The notes below the pieces were generated by a model, which was given only the letters and a program-made list of their open reading frames with translations, had not been told where the DNA came from and did not search any database. 64,000 bases of DNA, taken from the NCBI RefSeq assembly GCF_904848625.1, contig NZ_CAJHCP010000006.1:124001-188000 (forward strand), in the 5' to 3' direction. A program made the position numbers and the translations under genes. The stretch comes from Paraburkholderia metrosideri. GTDB taxonomy: Bacteria > Pseudomonadota > Gammaproteobacteria > Burkholderiales > Burkholderiaceae. Of the stretch, positions 16,750-25,419 are shown in pieces. Position 1 is the first letter of the stretch, and the number at the start of each line of letters is the position of its first letter.

Positions 16750-19700
16750 TCAATGACGTTCGATAACGGCAATCCGCTGCCCCGCACGAACCGGCGAGCC
16801 CGGCGCGACGTGAATCTCGCTGACGATCCCCGCACACGGTGCGCACACGGAGATTTCCATCTTCATCGACTCGATGACGAGCAGCACGTCGCCGGCCGCG
16901 ACCTGATCGCCGCGCGTCGCTCGCACCTGCCACAAACTGCCGGCGATCTCGCTGTCCACGGCGACCTCGTCATCGTTCAGCGGCAATAGCCCGGCATCCT
17001 CCGCAACCGGTGCGTCGAAACTTTCTTCCGTTGTGCAGGCTTCGCGCCAACGCTCGCGTTCGGCCTGAAACGCGGCTTGCTGTTGCGTCCTGAACTGCTG
17101 GATGCCATCGGCTTCGCGCGTCAGGAACGCCTGGTAGTCCGCCAGCGACAACTCGGTCTCTTCTATCTTCAACGGATAGCGTCCGAGCGGAAAGTCCGCC
17201 CGAATGCGCAGCAGTTCGTCGGCCTCCACTTCGTAGAAACGGATCTGATCGAAAAAGCGCAACAGGTATGGCTTTCCTGCGAAATCAGCGACTTCGCGAT
17301 AGCGGTTCCACATCTGCAAAGTGCGGCCGACGAATTGATAGCCGCCCGGCCCTTCCATCCCATACACGCACAGATACGCGCCGCCGATACCGACCGAGTT
17401 CTCCGCTGTCCACGTGCGCGCCGGGTTGTATTTGGTGGTCACGAGCCGATGGCGCGGATCGAGCGGCGTTGCCACCGGGGCGCCGAGATAGACATCGCCG
17501 AGACCCATCACGAGATAGCTCGCATCGAAGACAATCCGTTTGACGGCGTCGATCGAATCGAGGTCGTTGATGCGGCGGATAAACTCCAGATTGCTCGGAC
17601 ACCAGGGGGCATCTTTGCGCACCGTGGTCATGTACTTGTCGATCGCGAGCTGGCACGCCGGGTCGTCCCAGGACAACGGCAGATGCACGATACGCGATGG
17701 CGCGCGCAAGTCCTTTTGCAACAGCACGTCTCGCCACGCGTGCTCGACGATCTCAAGCAGGTGTGCGAGCGGCAGGCTTTCAGGCCGATAGTGAATCTGC
17801 AGCGAACGGATGCCGGGTGTGAGATCGATCACGCCCGGCAGCGCCATCGCTTCGAGCGACTGCATCAGCGCATGGCCTCTGAAACGCAGCACGAGATCGA
17901 GCTCCGTCGGGCCGATTTCGAGCAGCAGGTGCGTATCGCCAGATACGCGCGCGACGAGCCTTTCACGATCCGCTCCGGTATCGAGTACGACCGGCGATTG
18001 AAGCAGCGCCGCTCTGGCAGCGAGCGACGGTTCTGCGTCGTCGTAGAACTCGAGCGTCTCGAGTTCTCGCCGACGTCGAGCCGCCGCTTCGCGCGCTGTA
18101 TCGATAGTCACCGGCACGAAGCGCAGCTTGTCGCCCGCCTTGAGCTGGCCGATCTGCCACAGGTCCGCCTCGATGATCGTCACCGGGCAGACAAAGCCAC
18201 CCAGGCTCGGACCGTCGGGGCCGAGAATCACCGGCATGTCGCCAGTGAAATCGACGGCCCCCACTGCATAGGGATTGTCGTGAATGTTCGAGGGATGCAG
18301 CCCTGCCTCGCCGCCATCCTCGCGCGACCACTCGGGCTTCGGTCCGATCAGGCGCACCCCGGTGCGGCTCGAATTGAAATGAATCTCCCACTCGGTGTCG
18401 AAAAACTGCTCGACATAACGCGCACTGAAATACTCCGGCGCACCGTGCGGACCGTAGATCACGCGCACCGTGCGCACGGCTTCCAACTCAGGCACCTTGG
18501 CGAGCTTCGCCCCCGCCTGCCCGTCATGCAGCGGCTGAAGATGCAGCACATCGCCCGCACGCAGCGCGCGTCCGCCATGTCCCCCGAACTGGCCGAGCGT
18601 GAATGTGCTGCGACTGCCGAGATACATCGCCACGTCGAAACCGCCGCGCACGCACAGATAAGCGCGCGCACCCGCACCGCGAATCGTGCCGAGCGCGAGT
18701 ATCGATCCCGCGGCGACGAACAGCGTGGTGTTCATTGGCTGTTCGACATCGTCAAGCAGCACGGGCAGATTTGCGCCAGTCACGGCGATCACCGCGTCGG
18801 TGTTAAAGCGCAAGGTCGGCCCGCTCATCGTGATTTCGAGCCCGGCGGCATTCGTGTCGTTGCCGAGCAGGCGATTGGCGACGCGCAGCGCGCGGTCGTC
18901 CATCGGACCCGAAGGGGGAATCCCCACGGCCCAATAACCGAGGCGGCCCGGATGATCCTGCACGGTCGTCTGCGTGCCGCCGCTCACGACTTCGAGCGTG
19001 TTCGCCCGATAGCTGAGTCGTTCGAGGCAACGCGTCCAGGGCTCGCCAGACGCAAACGGCTGATCGTCGAGAATCTGGCGTAGATAGTCGCGGTTCGTTT
19101 CCACGCCGTAAATGCGCGTGCTTTGCAGCGCCTTCGTGAGCGCGTGACGCGCTTCATCGCGCGTGGGCGACCAGGCGATCAGCTTCGCCAGCATCGGGTC
19201 GAAATAAGGCGGGACTTCGCAACCTGCTTCGATCCACGTGTCGATGCGCAGTGCGCGGCCATCGGCCTGCGGAAACGCGACATCGGTCAGAAGGCCCGGG
19301 CTCGGCTTGAAATCGCGGCCTGGATCTTCGGCATAGAGGCGCGCCTGAATCGCGTGACCCTGCGGCTTCAAACGCGCCGCGAGTTCGTGTAACGGCGCGA
19401 GCGTGCCCGCTGCCAGCTCGATCATCCAGCGCACCAGGTCCACACCCCAAACCTGTTCAGTGACGCCGTGCTCGACCTGCAAACGCGTATTCACTTCGAG
19501 GAAATAGAATTGCTGCGCGGCGCTGTCGTAGACGAATTCCACCGTGCCCGCAGAACGGTAATTCACCGCTTTCGCCAGTTTCACCGCGGCGTCGCACAAC
19601 GCTTGCGCCATCCCGTCGGGCAAATTCGGCGCGGGCGTTTCTTCCAGTACTTTCTGATTACGCCGTTGCACCGAACAATCGCGCACGCCGAGCGCAATGG

Positions 19701-20358
19701 CGTCTCCCCGGCCGTCGCCGAACACCTGTACTTCCAGATGCCGGGCGCGCTCGATGTACTTCTCCAGAAACACGCCCGCATCGCTGAAGTTGTTCTGGCC
19801 GAGCCGCTTGACCACGTCGAAATGCGCGCCCAGTTCATCCGCATTCCAGCACACCCGCATGCCGATTCCGCCGCCGCCCGCCGTGCTTTTCAGCATCACC
19901 GGATAGCCGATCGACGCAGCAGCACCTAACGCAGCCGGCAGATCGTCGAGCAGCCCCGTGCCTTCGAGCATCGGCACGTTCTGTTCCGCGGCGATGGCGC
20001 GCGCCGTGTGCTTCAGACCAAACGCGCGCAACTGTTCGGGTGTGGGTCCGATGAACGCGATACCCGCCGCCTCGCACGCTTCACCGAAAGCCGCGTTCTC
20101 CGACAGGAAACCGTAGCCCGGATGGATTGCGTGCACGTTTTCACGGCGGGCGATGTCGAGAATCTTGTTCGTGTCGAGATACGTAGCGGACGCAGGACCA
20201 TCGCCCAGGCAATGCGCGATGGACGCCTGACTCACATGCAGACTGGCGCGATCGGCTTCGGCATAGACGGCGACACCGTTTATCTGGAGTTCACGCAGCG
20301 TTCGAAGAATACGGCACGCGATAGCGCCGCGATTGGCGATCAGGATTTTCTTGAACAT
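16750..20358 (-). CDS. Urea/guanidine carboxylase, biotin-dependent
   Basis: 1202 residues, the full length of bacterial urea carboxylases. Residues 1-450 are a biotin carboxylase (ILIANRGAIACRI; ATP-grasp loop GGGGIGMR; EVNTRLQVEHGVTE). Residues about 470-1050 are the carboxyltransferase half with KipA/KipI-like (AHS2/AHS1) modules. The C-terminal biotinyl domain carries the biotin lysine in ESMKMEI near residue 1166. Enzymes in operons with DUF1989 proteins and a guanidine riboswitch carboxylate guanidine in preference to urea. Given both here, guanidine carboxylase is the favoured function, with urea as a possible second substrate. Confidence 0.92.
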   Translation of the reverse strand: MFKKILIANRGAIACRILRTLRELQINGVAVYAEADRASLHVSQASIAHCLGDGPASATYLDTNKILDIARRENVHAIHPGYGFLSENAAFGEACEAAGIAFIGPTPEQLRAFGLKHTARAIAAEQNVPMLEGTGLLDDLPAALGAAASIGYPVMLKSTAGGGGIGMRVCWNADELGAHFDVVKRLGQNNFSDAGVFLEKYIERARHLEVQVFGDGRGDAIALGVRDCSVQRRNQKVLEETPAPNLPDGMAQALCDAAVKLAKAVNYRSAGTVEFVYDSAAQQFYFLEVNTRLQVEHGVTEQVWGVDLVRWMIELAAGTLAPLHELAARLKPQGHAIQARLYAEDPGRDFKPSPGLLTDVAFPQADGRALRIDTWIEAGCEVPPYFDPMLAKLIAWSPTRDEARHALTKALQSTRIYGVETNRDYLRQILDDQPFASGEPWTRCLERLSYRANTLEVVSGGTQTTVQDHPGRLGYWAVGIPPSGPMDDRALRVANRLLGNDTNAAGLEITMSGPTLRFNTDAVIAVTGANLPVLLDDVEQPMNTTLFVAAGSILALGTIRGAGARAYLCVRGGFDVAMYLGSRSTFTLGQFGGHGGRALRAGDVLHLQPLHDGQAGAKLAKVPELEAVRTVRVIYGPHGAPEYFSARYVEQFFDTEWEIHFNSSRTGVRLIGPKPEWSREDGGEAGLHPSNIHDNPYAVGAVDFTGDMPVILGPDGPSLGGFVCPVTIIEADLWQIGQLKAGDKLRFVPVTIDTAREAAARRRRELETLEFYDDAEPSLAARAALLQSPVVLDTGADRERLVARVSGDTHLLLEIGPTELDLVLRFRGHALMQSLEAMALPGVIDLTPGIRSLQIHYRPESLPLAHLLEIVEHAWRDVLLQKDLRAPSRIVHLPLSWDDPACQLAIDKYMTTVRKDAPWCPSNLEFIRRINDLDSIDAVKRIVFDASYLVMGLGDVYLGAPVATPLDPRHRLVTTKYNPARTWTAENSVGIGGAYLCVYGMEGPGGYQFVGRTLQMWNRYREVADFAGKPYLLRFFDQIRFYEVEADELLRIRADFPLGRYPLKIEETELSLADYQAFLTREADGIQQFRTQQQAAFQAERERWREACTTEESFDAPVAEDAGLLPLNDDEVAVDSEIAGSLWQVRATRGDQVAAGDVLLVIESMKMEISVCAPCAGIVSEIHVAPGSPVRAGQRIAVIERH

Positions 20359-20451
20359 GAGTGGGGACTGAAATCATCGGCGGGCCGTCCCGCACGTAGG
20401 AATTGCATGCCGCGGTCGTCCGCGGCAGAGGGCCGTGTCAGCAATCTGGCG

Positions 20452-20556
20452 TCAGCGCTGTGCGTGAGCCAGTTGTGCGCGCGTGCAGGTGCAACAGCGG
20501 CCCGCGCGAACCAGCATGACGTAGTAGAGCCAGTGGCGAATCCGCTTCAGTTCCAT
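20452..20556 (-). CDS. Possible 34-residue ORF at the 3' end of the DUF1989 gene
   Basis: ATG with GGAG 8 bases upstream, overlapping the last 10 bases of the DUF1989 gene in another frame. The product begins [16 protein letters not shown] and has a cysteine cluster (RCCTCTRAQ). No family is known to me. It fills part of the 188-base gap before the carboxylase gene. It may be chance. Confidence 0.25.
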   Translation of the reverse strand: MELKRIRHWLYYVMLVRAGRCCTCTRAQLAHAQR

Positions 20557-21188
20557 ATCATCAACTCCGCTGGCGTCGGGTTATAGGCGTTGCACGGATT
20601 GTTCAACTGCGGACAGTTGGAGATCAGCACGATGACATCCATTTCCGCGCGCAATTCGACGTATTTGCCTGGCGCCGAAATGCCGTCTTCGAACGTCAGG
20701 CCACCTTCCGGGGTCACGGGCACGTTCATGAAAAAGTTGATGTTTGCGCCGATATCGCGCTTCGACAAACGTCCGTCATGCGCACAGGCGCGCAGATAAT
20801 TATCGCGGCAGCTATGCATATAGCGCTTTTCCAGCGCGTATCGCACCGTATTGCTCTCCTGCGCGCACGCGCCGCCTAACGTATCGTGCCGGCCGCACGT
20901 GTCGGCGACGATCGTCAGCAGCGGATTGCCGAGATTCGAATACAACACCGAGCCCGTGGTCAGATAGAGGCTTTTCTGCCGACGCAGCGTGCGTTGCGGA
21001 TCGAAACGTTCACGCGGATTGGCCAGACTGTAGAACAGCGTATCGATCGCCTGGTTGCCCTCCAGGTCGAGAATGCGCAAGGTCTGCCCTGCTTTCAGTT
21101 CGTGCAGCCAAGGCTCACCGGCTGCGAGCGTCTCGCGAAACACTGCGTTTTCCGGGCGTTTTTCGCTGATCGTCAGCGTTGTTGTCAT
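20547..21188 (-). CDS. DUF1989 protein, carboxyguanidine deiminase subunit (urea carboxylase-associated 1)
   Basis: 213 residues. DUF1989 features include the opening [21 protein letters not shown], the metal-site cysteines/histidines in [13 protein letters not shown], and [20 protein letters not shown]. These proteins were long labelled urea carboxylase-associated and are now known as the two subunits (CgdA/CgdB) of a deiminase turning carboxyguanidine into allophanate and ammonia. I do not assign which subunit this is. It follows the paralogue after 15 bases. Confidence 0.85.
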   Translation of the reverse strand: MTTTLTISEKRPENAVFRETLAAGEPWLHELKAGQTLRILDLEGNQAIDTLFYSLANPRERFDPQRTLRRQKSLYLTTGSVLYSNLGNPLLTIVADTCGRHDTLGGACAQESNTVRYALEKRYMHSCRDNYLRACAHDGRLSKRDIGANINFFMNVPVTPEGGLTFEDGISAPGKYVELRAEMDVIVLISNCPQLNNPCNAYNPTPAELMIWN

Positions 21189-21203
21189 GATGTCCGGCTC
21201 CGT

Positions 21204-21908
21204 TCAGAGAAAGAAACGATCGGTGTTGATAAAGCCGCGTACGTTTTCCTCGCATGAGGTCCGGCACAATTCGGCGATCTCGCGCTCTGCCTCGCTCAAC
21301 GCGAGCGTCACCGGCCTGGGCGCGTATTCCGGATGCGGGTCGAGCGGATGCTGGATCGCGGTCAGCACCACGAGCGTGTTCATCGGCGCATACAGTTCGA
21401 CGTAGTCGCCTGCCGTCGAATTGCCGGGCACGTAGGTCAGCGCGCCGGCATCGCTCACGTCGACGCGGCTGAAGAGGTTGAGCGTCATCAGCAGGTCGGA
21501 GATATCGAGCCCCCACTTGCTCATTTCGACGAGCAGATTGTCCGTACCGTTGCGATAGAACGCGTTACGCAATTCCTGATAGCGGCCTGCGCCATAGCGC
21601 TCGTAGACTTCTTGCGCATTCGATACACCGCCGATGCTGTCATGCCAGCCACAGGTGTCCGCGACGATCGCGGCCAATACGCGGCCCATGTCGGAATACA
21701 GGCAATGACCGGCCGTGAGTTTCGCGGTGTGCTGACACTTGAGCGAATCGGGCAGGTTGAGCCGCTCGCTTTTTTCAGCGGCATTGACGAGCATCACGCT
21801 GACGTTCGCGCCGCCATGCAGATCGGTGATCCGCAACGACTGGCCACGCTTGACGATCAGCGACGCATGGCCGCCGCCGGGAATGGTTTCTTTAAGTAGC
21901 AGATCCAT
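21204..21908 (-). CDS. DUF1989 protein, carboxyguanidine deiminase subunit (urea carboxylase-associated 2)
   Basis: 234 residues, paralogous to the next gene. It shares LIVKRGQSLRITDLHGGANV, DTCGWHDSIGGVSN and TLNLFSRVDVSDAGALTYVPG. As one half of the heteromeric carboxyguanidine deiminase it acts between the carboxylase and allophanate hydrolase. It lies 33 bases after the ATPase gene, in the order transporter, deiminase pair, carboxylase, hydrolase that is typical for guanidine operons. Confidence 0.85.
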   Translation of the reverse strand: MDLLLKETIPGGGHASLIVKRGQSLRITDLHGGANVSVMLVNAAEKSERLNLPDSLKCQHTAKLTAGHCLYSDMGRVLAAIVADTCGWHDSIGGVSNAQEVYERYGAGRYQELRNAFYRNGTDNLLVEMSKWGLDISDLLMTLNLFSRVDVSDAGALTYVPGNSTAGDYVELYAPMNTLVVLTAIQHPLDPHPEYAPRPVTLALSEAEREIAELCRTSCEENVRGFINTDRFFL

Positions 21909-21941
21909 CTTGTCGGATTCCTGTTAGATCGGCTCGATCGT

Positions 21942-22733
21942 TCAGATCAGAGCCGCTGCGCTACGCGACGCATGTTCCACCACGGCCTGAGCCAGGTGAA
22001 GCGACGATGCCGAAGCGCGGCTCCGGTCGAGCGGAATGTTGTACGTAATGCGCGCGCCATAAGCGCCCGGCGCTTGCGGATCGACGCGGACCTTGTCGAA
22101 CACCAGCACGCGGCTGCCTAGCGTGAAGCCTTCCTTCAGGTCATGCGTGACCATGAAGATGGTCAGATTCGACTCGCGCCACAGGCCGAGCAGCAGCTCG
22201 TGCATATCCTTGCGAATGCCGGGGTCCAGCGCGCCGAACGGTTCGTCGAGCAGCAATACGCGCGGCTTCATCATCAGCGCCTGGGCAATCGCAAGACGTT
22301 GCTGCATGCCGCCCGACAACTGCTGCGGATACTTGTCGAGGGCCGCGCCGAGGCCCACGCGCTCGAGCATCGCGACGGCCTCGTCACGCGCCGCACGCCG
22401 CCGCGCACCGAACAGGCGGCCAGTGAACTTCGCGTGCGGCAGTTCGAGCCCCAGCATCACGTTGCGGACCACGCTCAGATGCTCGAACACCGAGTAGCGC
22501 TGGAACACCACGCCGCGATGCGCGTCCGGTTCACGGGGCAACGGCTTGCCGTCGAGCAGGATCTCGCCGCGCGTCGCGGCTTCCTGGCCTAGCAACAGAC
22601 GCAGAAATGTCGACTTGCCACAGCCCGATGCGCCGATCATCGAACAGAACTCGCCCTCTTCGATGCGCAGGTTCACGCGTTCCAGCACGACCTGGTCGCC
22701 GTATTCTTTCCAGACGTTGCGAACTTCGATCAT
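21942..22733 (-). CDS. Guanidine/urea ABC importer ATPase (TauB/SsuB type)
   Basis: 263 residues from MIEVRNVWKEYG, overlapping the permease stop as ATGA; the longer open frame upstream is a shadow of the permease gene. Walker A is GASGCGKST, the signature LSGGMQQRLAIAQA, Walker B VLLLDEP, and the switch His is in VTHDLKEG. The family serves nitrate/taurine/aliphatic-sulfonate type importers. Substrate assignment to guanidine rests on operon and riboswitch context. Confidence 0.88.
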   Translation of the reverse strand: MIEVRNVWKEYGDQVVLERVNLRIEEGEFCSMIGASGCGKSTFLRLLLGQEAATRGEILLDGKPLPREPDAHRGVVFQRYSVFEHLSVVRNVMLGLELPHAKFTGRLFGARRRAARDEAVAMLERVGLGAALDKYPQQLSGGMQQRLAIAQALMMKPRVLLLDEPFGALDPGIRKDMHELLLGLWRESNLTIFMVTHDLKEGFTLGSRVLVFDKVRVDPQAPGAYGARITYNIPLDRSRASASSLHLAQAVVEHASRSAAALI

Positions 22734-23545
22734 CGGGCGCCTCCGCCGTACCAGGGGAATGCCCATTGCGTGAGACGGCGCAACAGTTCGTCGGTGAGCC
22801 ACGCAAGCAGCGTGATCCACGCGACGTAGGGCAGGATGACGTCCATCGACAGATAGCGGCGCACGAGAAAGATGCGATAGCCGAGACCGTCGGTCGACGC
22901 GATCGCTTCGGCGGCGATCAGGAACAGCCACGCCGCACCGAGCGACAGCCGCATCGCCACCAGCAGACGCGGCAGCAGTTGCGGCAGCACCAGACGCAGA
23001 ATCAGGGTCCAGCTGGTTGCGCCCAATGTCTGCGCCTTGACCCACAACTCAGCCGGAATCTCGCGAGCCCTCGCGTGCAGATCGCGAATGATCATCGGCG
23101 TGATGCCCACCACGATCAGCACCACCTTCGACAACTCGTCGAGCCCGAACACGATGAACAGGATCGGCAGCACGGCCAGCGGCGGAATCATCGAAACCAC
23201 GGTGATGAACGGCGACAAGGTCGCGCTGACGAACGGCAAGGAACCCGTTGCGATCGCCGCCACCAGCGCGATGACCGCGCTCACCACGAGGCCGATGCCG
23301 AGCCGCCGCAAGCTCGAGACCGTGTCGGCCCACAGCAGATATTCGCCTGTGCGCTTGTCCTCGGTGAAGGCGACCTCCCTGATCGCATCGCTCATTTGCG
23401 TGGCGCCCGGCAGCAATTTGTCATCCGGATTCGCCGCGAGCCGCATCGACGAAGCGGTGAAGTAAACCGCCATCAGCACGATGAACGGCAGCAGGAGCAG
23501 CATCAAGCCGGTGGTACGGCTGGGATGTCGGTTGATGAGTCGCAT
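22730..23545 (-). CDS. Guanidine/urea ABC importer permease
   Basis: 271 residues starting at MRLINRHPSR; six or so membrane helices. The ATPase-contact loop is in ELWVKAQTLGATSWTLILRLVLPQLLPR, typical of SsuC/TauC permeases. It overlaps the ATPase gene by 4 bases. A periplasmic segment (residues about 35-85) between the first two helices is longer than in most SsuC relatives. Confidence 0.88.
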   Translation of the reverse strand: MRLINRHPSRTTGLMLLLLPFIVLMAVYFTASSMRLAANPDDKLLPGATQMSDAIREVAFTEDKRTGEYLLWADTVSSLRRLGIGLVVSAVIALVAAIATGSLPFVSATLSPFITVVSMIPPLAVLPILFIVFGLDELSKVVLIVVGITPMIIRDLHARAREIPAELWVKAQTLGATSWTLILRLVLPQLLPRLLVAMRLSLGAAWLFLIAAEAIASTDGLGYRIFLVRRYLSMDVILPYVAWITLLAWLTDELLRRLTQWAFPWYGGGAR

Positions 23546-23585
23546 GGACGCTGGCCTTTTGAAAAATACGGATAGTCGGGCCGGC

Positions 23586-24656
23586 TCAGAGCTTGCCGTC
23601 GGCAGCCATTTCCACGTAGGTCGGATCGAAGCGCAGCTTGACGTTGTTCTTGTTGCCCACCACGACACCCTTGTCGAAAGCCATCCCTACCACGTCCGCG
23701 CTCTTCGCGTCCTGTCCGAGCAGGCCGTGATCGAACGAGAATTGCGCGACCCGCGTCATGATCTTCGGCATGTCGGCGGCGGTGACGAAATCGAGCGCGG
23801 CCTTCGGCGTGTAGAACAGCGCGGTGGTCGACAGTTGCCCCCTGAAGCCCGCGAGATCGGTGCCCGAGGCCTTCGCCATGGCGGTGAGCGCCGTCGTGCT
23901 GTCGGCGCTATTGGCCTTCATCAAGGCGACCATTTCGAACCATGCGCCGGTCAGTGCCTTGCCGAGCGCCGGGTTGTCGTGCAAGGTCCTGGTGTTGACG
24001 ACCATCATGTCCATGATTTCGCCGGGGATTTTGCTCGAATCGAATACTTCGCTGACGTTCGGCTGCGCCTTCAGGTCGGACAGCATCGGGTTCCACGTCA
24101 CGGCGTTGTGAACGGCGGGCGTGGCGAACGCGCCGGAAATATCGGCATCCGAAGTATTCACGACCTTGAGGTCGCGCTCGCTCATATGGGCGCTTTCCAG
24201 CGCGCGGGCCAGCAGGTAATGCGACACCGAAAACTGGACCAGATTGATCTGCTGGCCTTTCAGGTCGGCGATCTGCTTGCCCTTGCCCTTGATGAGCACA
24301 CCGTCGTTGCCGTTGGAATAATCACTGACGATCAGCGCCGTCGAGTCCACGCCGCCCGCAGCGGGAATGGTCAGCGCATCCATGTTGGTCATCGCGCAGC
24401 CGTCGAACTTGCCTGCGGTGTACTGGTTGATGGATTCAACGTAGTCGTTCAGTTGCACGACATCGATGTCGATGCCGTACTTTTTGGCCCATTTGGAAAC
24501 GATGCCTTGAGTTTTTGCCTGCCCCCACGGCATCCAGCCCGCGTAAATGGTCCAGCACACCTTGAAGTCGGTGCGTCCGGCAGCGAACGAGGGAGTCGAG
24601 GCGAAAGCGGCGAGAGAGATGGCGGCGACGCCGAGAAAGCGGACAAGCTTGCGCAT
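23586..24656 (-). CDS. Guanidine/urea ABC importer substrate-binding protein
   Basis: 356 residues. The signal peptide MRKLVRFLGVAAISLAAFAS is cleaved near PSFAAG. The mature part fits the NMT1/SsuA-like periplasmic-binding fold (CWTIYAGWMPWGQAKTQGIV, then TNMDALTIPAAGGVDSTALI). It is the first structural gene behind the riboswitch. The GAGG ribosome site can pair with CCTC right before the ATG through a 4-base loop. Confidence 0.85.
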   Translation of the reverse strand: MRKLVRFLGVAAISLAAFASTPSFAAGRTDFKVCWTIYAGWMPWGQAKTQGIVSKWAKKYGIDIDVVQLNDYVESINQYTAGKFDGCAMTNMDALTIPAAGGVDSTALIVSDYSNGNDGVLIKGKGKQIADLKGQQINLVQFSVSHYLLARALESAHMSERDLKVVNTSDADISGAFATPAVHNAVTWNPMLSDLKAQPNVSEVFDSSKIPGEIMDMMVVNTRTLHDNPALGKALTGAWFEMVALMKANSADSTTALTAMAKASGTDLAGFRGQLSTTALFYTPKAALDFVTAADMPKIMTRVAQFSFDHGLLGQDAKSADVVGMAFDKGVVVGNKNNVKLRFDPTYVEMAADGKL

Positions 24657-24679
24657 GAGGTTGACCTCGGAAGGGACGG

Positions 24680-24709
24680 TTAGCGACGGGCAGGGAGCAG
24701 CGCAAACAT
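24680..24709 (-). other. Nine-codon leader ORF between riboswitch and operon
   Basis: ATG to TAA encoding MFALLPARR. Its ribosome site is the GGGAGAG that ends the riboswitch aptamer. The same leader holds CTCCC, which can pair back to that GGGAG. It stops 23 bases before the binding-protein ATG. It may couple aptamer state to translation, or be chance. Confidence 0.4.
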
Positions 24710-24713
24710 CGCG

Positions 24714-24818
24714 TTCTCTCCCGGGCTTTTATCCCGCCGTGTAACCTCGCCTGAGGTCGACAGCTCTCGGACCAGCGCCTGCGTGATGCAGACCGGAACC
24801 CTAGCCGTCCATTTCCAG
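24714..24818 (-). promoter_or_regulatory. Guanidine-I (ykkC) riboswitch
   Basis: Read on the minus strand, the conserved blocks of the ykkC class occur in order: GGACGGCTAGGGTTCCGG, then CTGGTCCGAGAG, then ACACGG, GGGATAAAAGCCCGGGAGA. Their spacing fits the guanidine-I aptamer. It precedes an importer plus carboxylase/deiminase/hydrolase operon, the expected guanidine-induced target. No U-tract terminator follows, so control is more likely at translation start. Confidence 0.92.
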
Positions 24819-25384
24819 ATTGTGTAGCCAGATGATGCACCGGCTCCTTGCAACGTTATCTAAGCGAGAAGCGTGCCAAACGGAATTGGCCGTGTTGGGA
24901 CGTGTGGGGGGCGGTTTTCGTGCTGCCGCGGTGTTGGCGCGCACCGGGTTGTGGCTGGGTGGCACCAATTTCGTGCGTGGGGAGTGGCGAGGTGGGGTAT
25001 TTGCCGGTGCGTCGTTGCTAGTTCAGGCGGGGGCCACTTGGGCGGCTTGCGCTGCACGCGGCGCGGGCTTTTCTTGCGATCAAGCGATAGCCTTCGCTCA
25101 GATGCAGGGTGTTGCGCAGAGGCCAGCTCGCACGAGGATGATCACTTGATGGTCAGAATGGCGGGCGGTGCACTGCCCCGTCCAGACCCTCCCGGCTGCT
25201 CGGGCGGGTTTTTGATGGAATAGGCCGATAAGCTGGCCAATTCCTTTCGTGGATCGCCGTTTGCACCGCAGCCGCGGCTGAGCAGCAGTGTCGACACCGT
25301 CAGGCTCCGTCCAATGCGATTCTCGTTTGGACGATCGCCCCCTTACCTAACGATTAACAGCGTTTTACCTGTCGGCGCGAGCGT
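24819..25384. other. Gene-free stretch between guanidine operon and toxin gene
   Basis: No credible gene. A plus-strand frame at 24820-25149 gives a Gly/Ala/Arg-rich product without domain or ribosome site. The G-rich portion (24900-25060) resembles sequence I associate with recurring Burkholderia intergenic segments, but I cannot confirm copy number. It also carries the hairpin at 25187. Confidence 0.5.
25187..25213 (+). terminator. Terminator-like hairpin
   Basis: CCCTCCCG and CGGGCGGG pair (with one T/C mismatch) around GCTGCT, followed by TTTTT. It points rightwards with no gene before it on that strand, so it may be a relic or insulate the toxin promoter. Confidence 0.55.
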
Positions 25385-25413
25385 TTGATAATCCGTAACC
25401 CATGGATTACAAT
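25385..25413 (+). promoter_or_regulatory. Sigma-70 promoter of the toxin-antitoxin pair
   Basis: TTGATA and TACAAT are separated by 17 bases, one mismatch each from consensus. The expected start of transcription is about 25420, coinciding with the ATG of the toxin gene. Confidence 0.65.
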
Positions 25414-25419
25414 CCGAAC

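Noticed and set aside
17077..19083. A 668-codon plus-strand frame opposite the urea/guanidine carboxylase gene
   Set aside because: It is the antisense shadow of a GC-rich real gene; no domain, no ribosome site. Similar shadows lie opposite guaA, ppsA, bamA, lpxD and others.
24820..25149. Possible small gene after the riboswitch
   Set aside because: Low-complexity Gly/Ala/Arg product, no ribosome site, no domain.
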